From assembly GCA_024695315.1 (NCBI GenBank), contig JAILIJ010000319.1:1-6937 (forward strand): DNA of 6,937 nt. The letters are read 5' to 3'. Source of the DNA: Bacteroidaceae bacterium (lineage in GTDB: Bacteria; Bacteroidota; Bacteroidia; Bacteroidales; Bacteroidaceae). A program made the translations under genes and the position numbers. Each line of letters begins with the position of its first letter. The first letter of the stretch is position 1. Below the pieces are notes generated by a model that was not told the DNA's origin, ran no database searches, and was given only the letters and a program-made list of their open reading frames with translations. Of the stretch, positions 6,813 through 6,937 are shown in pieces.

Positions 6813-6937
6813 AAAACATTTATTGTAGCACTTATTTTTATCACAACGTACTTATAGTAAGAAAAAAATACAAATTTATTTACTAAATTCATAAGATTCG
6901 TCATGTGATTTTAAAATTAGGATATAATAAATGTTTT
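6813..6937. repeat. Inverted repeat flanking the AT-rich non-coding tail
   Basis: AAAACATTTATT at 6813-6824 is repeated as its exact reverse complement at 6926-6937, the last bases of the window. Extending inward gives 15 matches of 17. The 101 bp between the arms contain no ORF of note. The region 6784-6937 as a whole has no gene and no clear GC-rich terminator hairpin. The repeat could be the ends of a small non-autonomous element, or chance in AT-rich DNA. Confidence 0.35.

Noticed and set aside
6784..6862. Intrinsic terminator after the YqaA-like gene
   Set aside because: Only weak A/T stems such as CTTA-TAG-TAAG, with no GC-rich stem followed by a T run on the plus strand.
6871..6878. 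Minus-strand TAAATTTG matching the -7 consensus in the right-hand tail
   Set aside because: It would drive transcription into the 3' end of the YqaA-like gene on the wrong strand, with no minus-strand gene there and no -33 element; probably chance in AT-rich DNA.

Overview
The window looks like an ordinary chromosomal stretch of a Bacteroidota bacterium, most likely Prevotella or a close relative. Four things point there: an AT-rich composition; intergenic -7 boxes of the TAnnTTTG type used by the Bacteroidota primary sigma factor; general lack of strong Shine-Dalgarno sequences; and the gene set ftsX / DUF3098 / uppP / truB / queA, which I recall as a conserved Bacteroidota neighbourhood. 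The genus is an inference from protein flavour, not a database match.

Positions 1-5135 hold one tightly packed minus-strand operon, read in the order miaB, ftsX, DUF3098 gene, uppP, truB, queA. queA runs off the left edge, missing only its last few residues. Junctions are an 8-bp overlap (miaB/ftsX), then gaps of 43, 2, 5 and 23 bp. The operon mixes three tRNA-modification enzymes (MiaB for ms2i6A37, TruB for psi55, QueA for queuosine 34) with cell-envelope functions (FtsX for division or peptidoglycan hydrolase control, UppP for recycling the undecaprenyl carrier, and a small two-helix membrane protein).

Positions 5136-5294 form a divergent intergenic region with a plausible -7 box facing each way. 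Rightward from it lie a polytopic membrane protein of unknown function (5295-6278, probably starting at GTG) and a small YqaA-like VTT/DedA-type membrane protein (6328-6783). This pair looks more AT-rich than the minus-strand operon. The last 154 bp (6784-6937) are AT-rich and non-coding. They carry a 12-bp perfect inverted repeat (15 of 17 when extended), with the right arm at the window edge.

I found no CRISPR array, tRNA/rRNA gene, transposase, defence gene or prophage gene, and no convincing new system. The points most worth a second look are an acidic insertion in TruB, a Gln in place of a usually conserved His in QueA, the uncharacterised membrane gene pair with a revised start codon, and the terminal inverted repeat.
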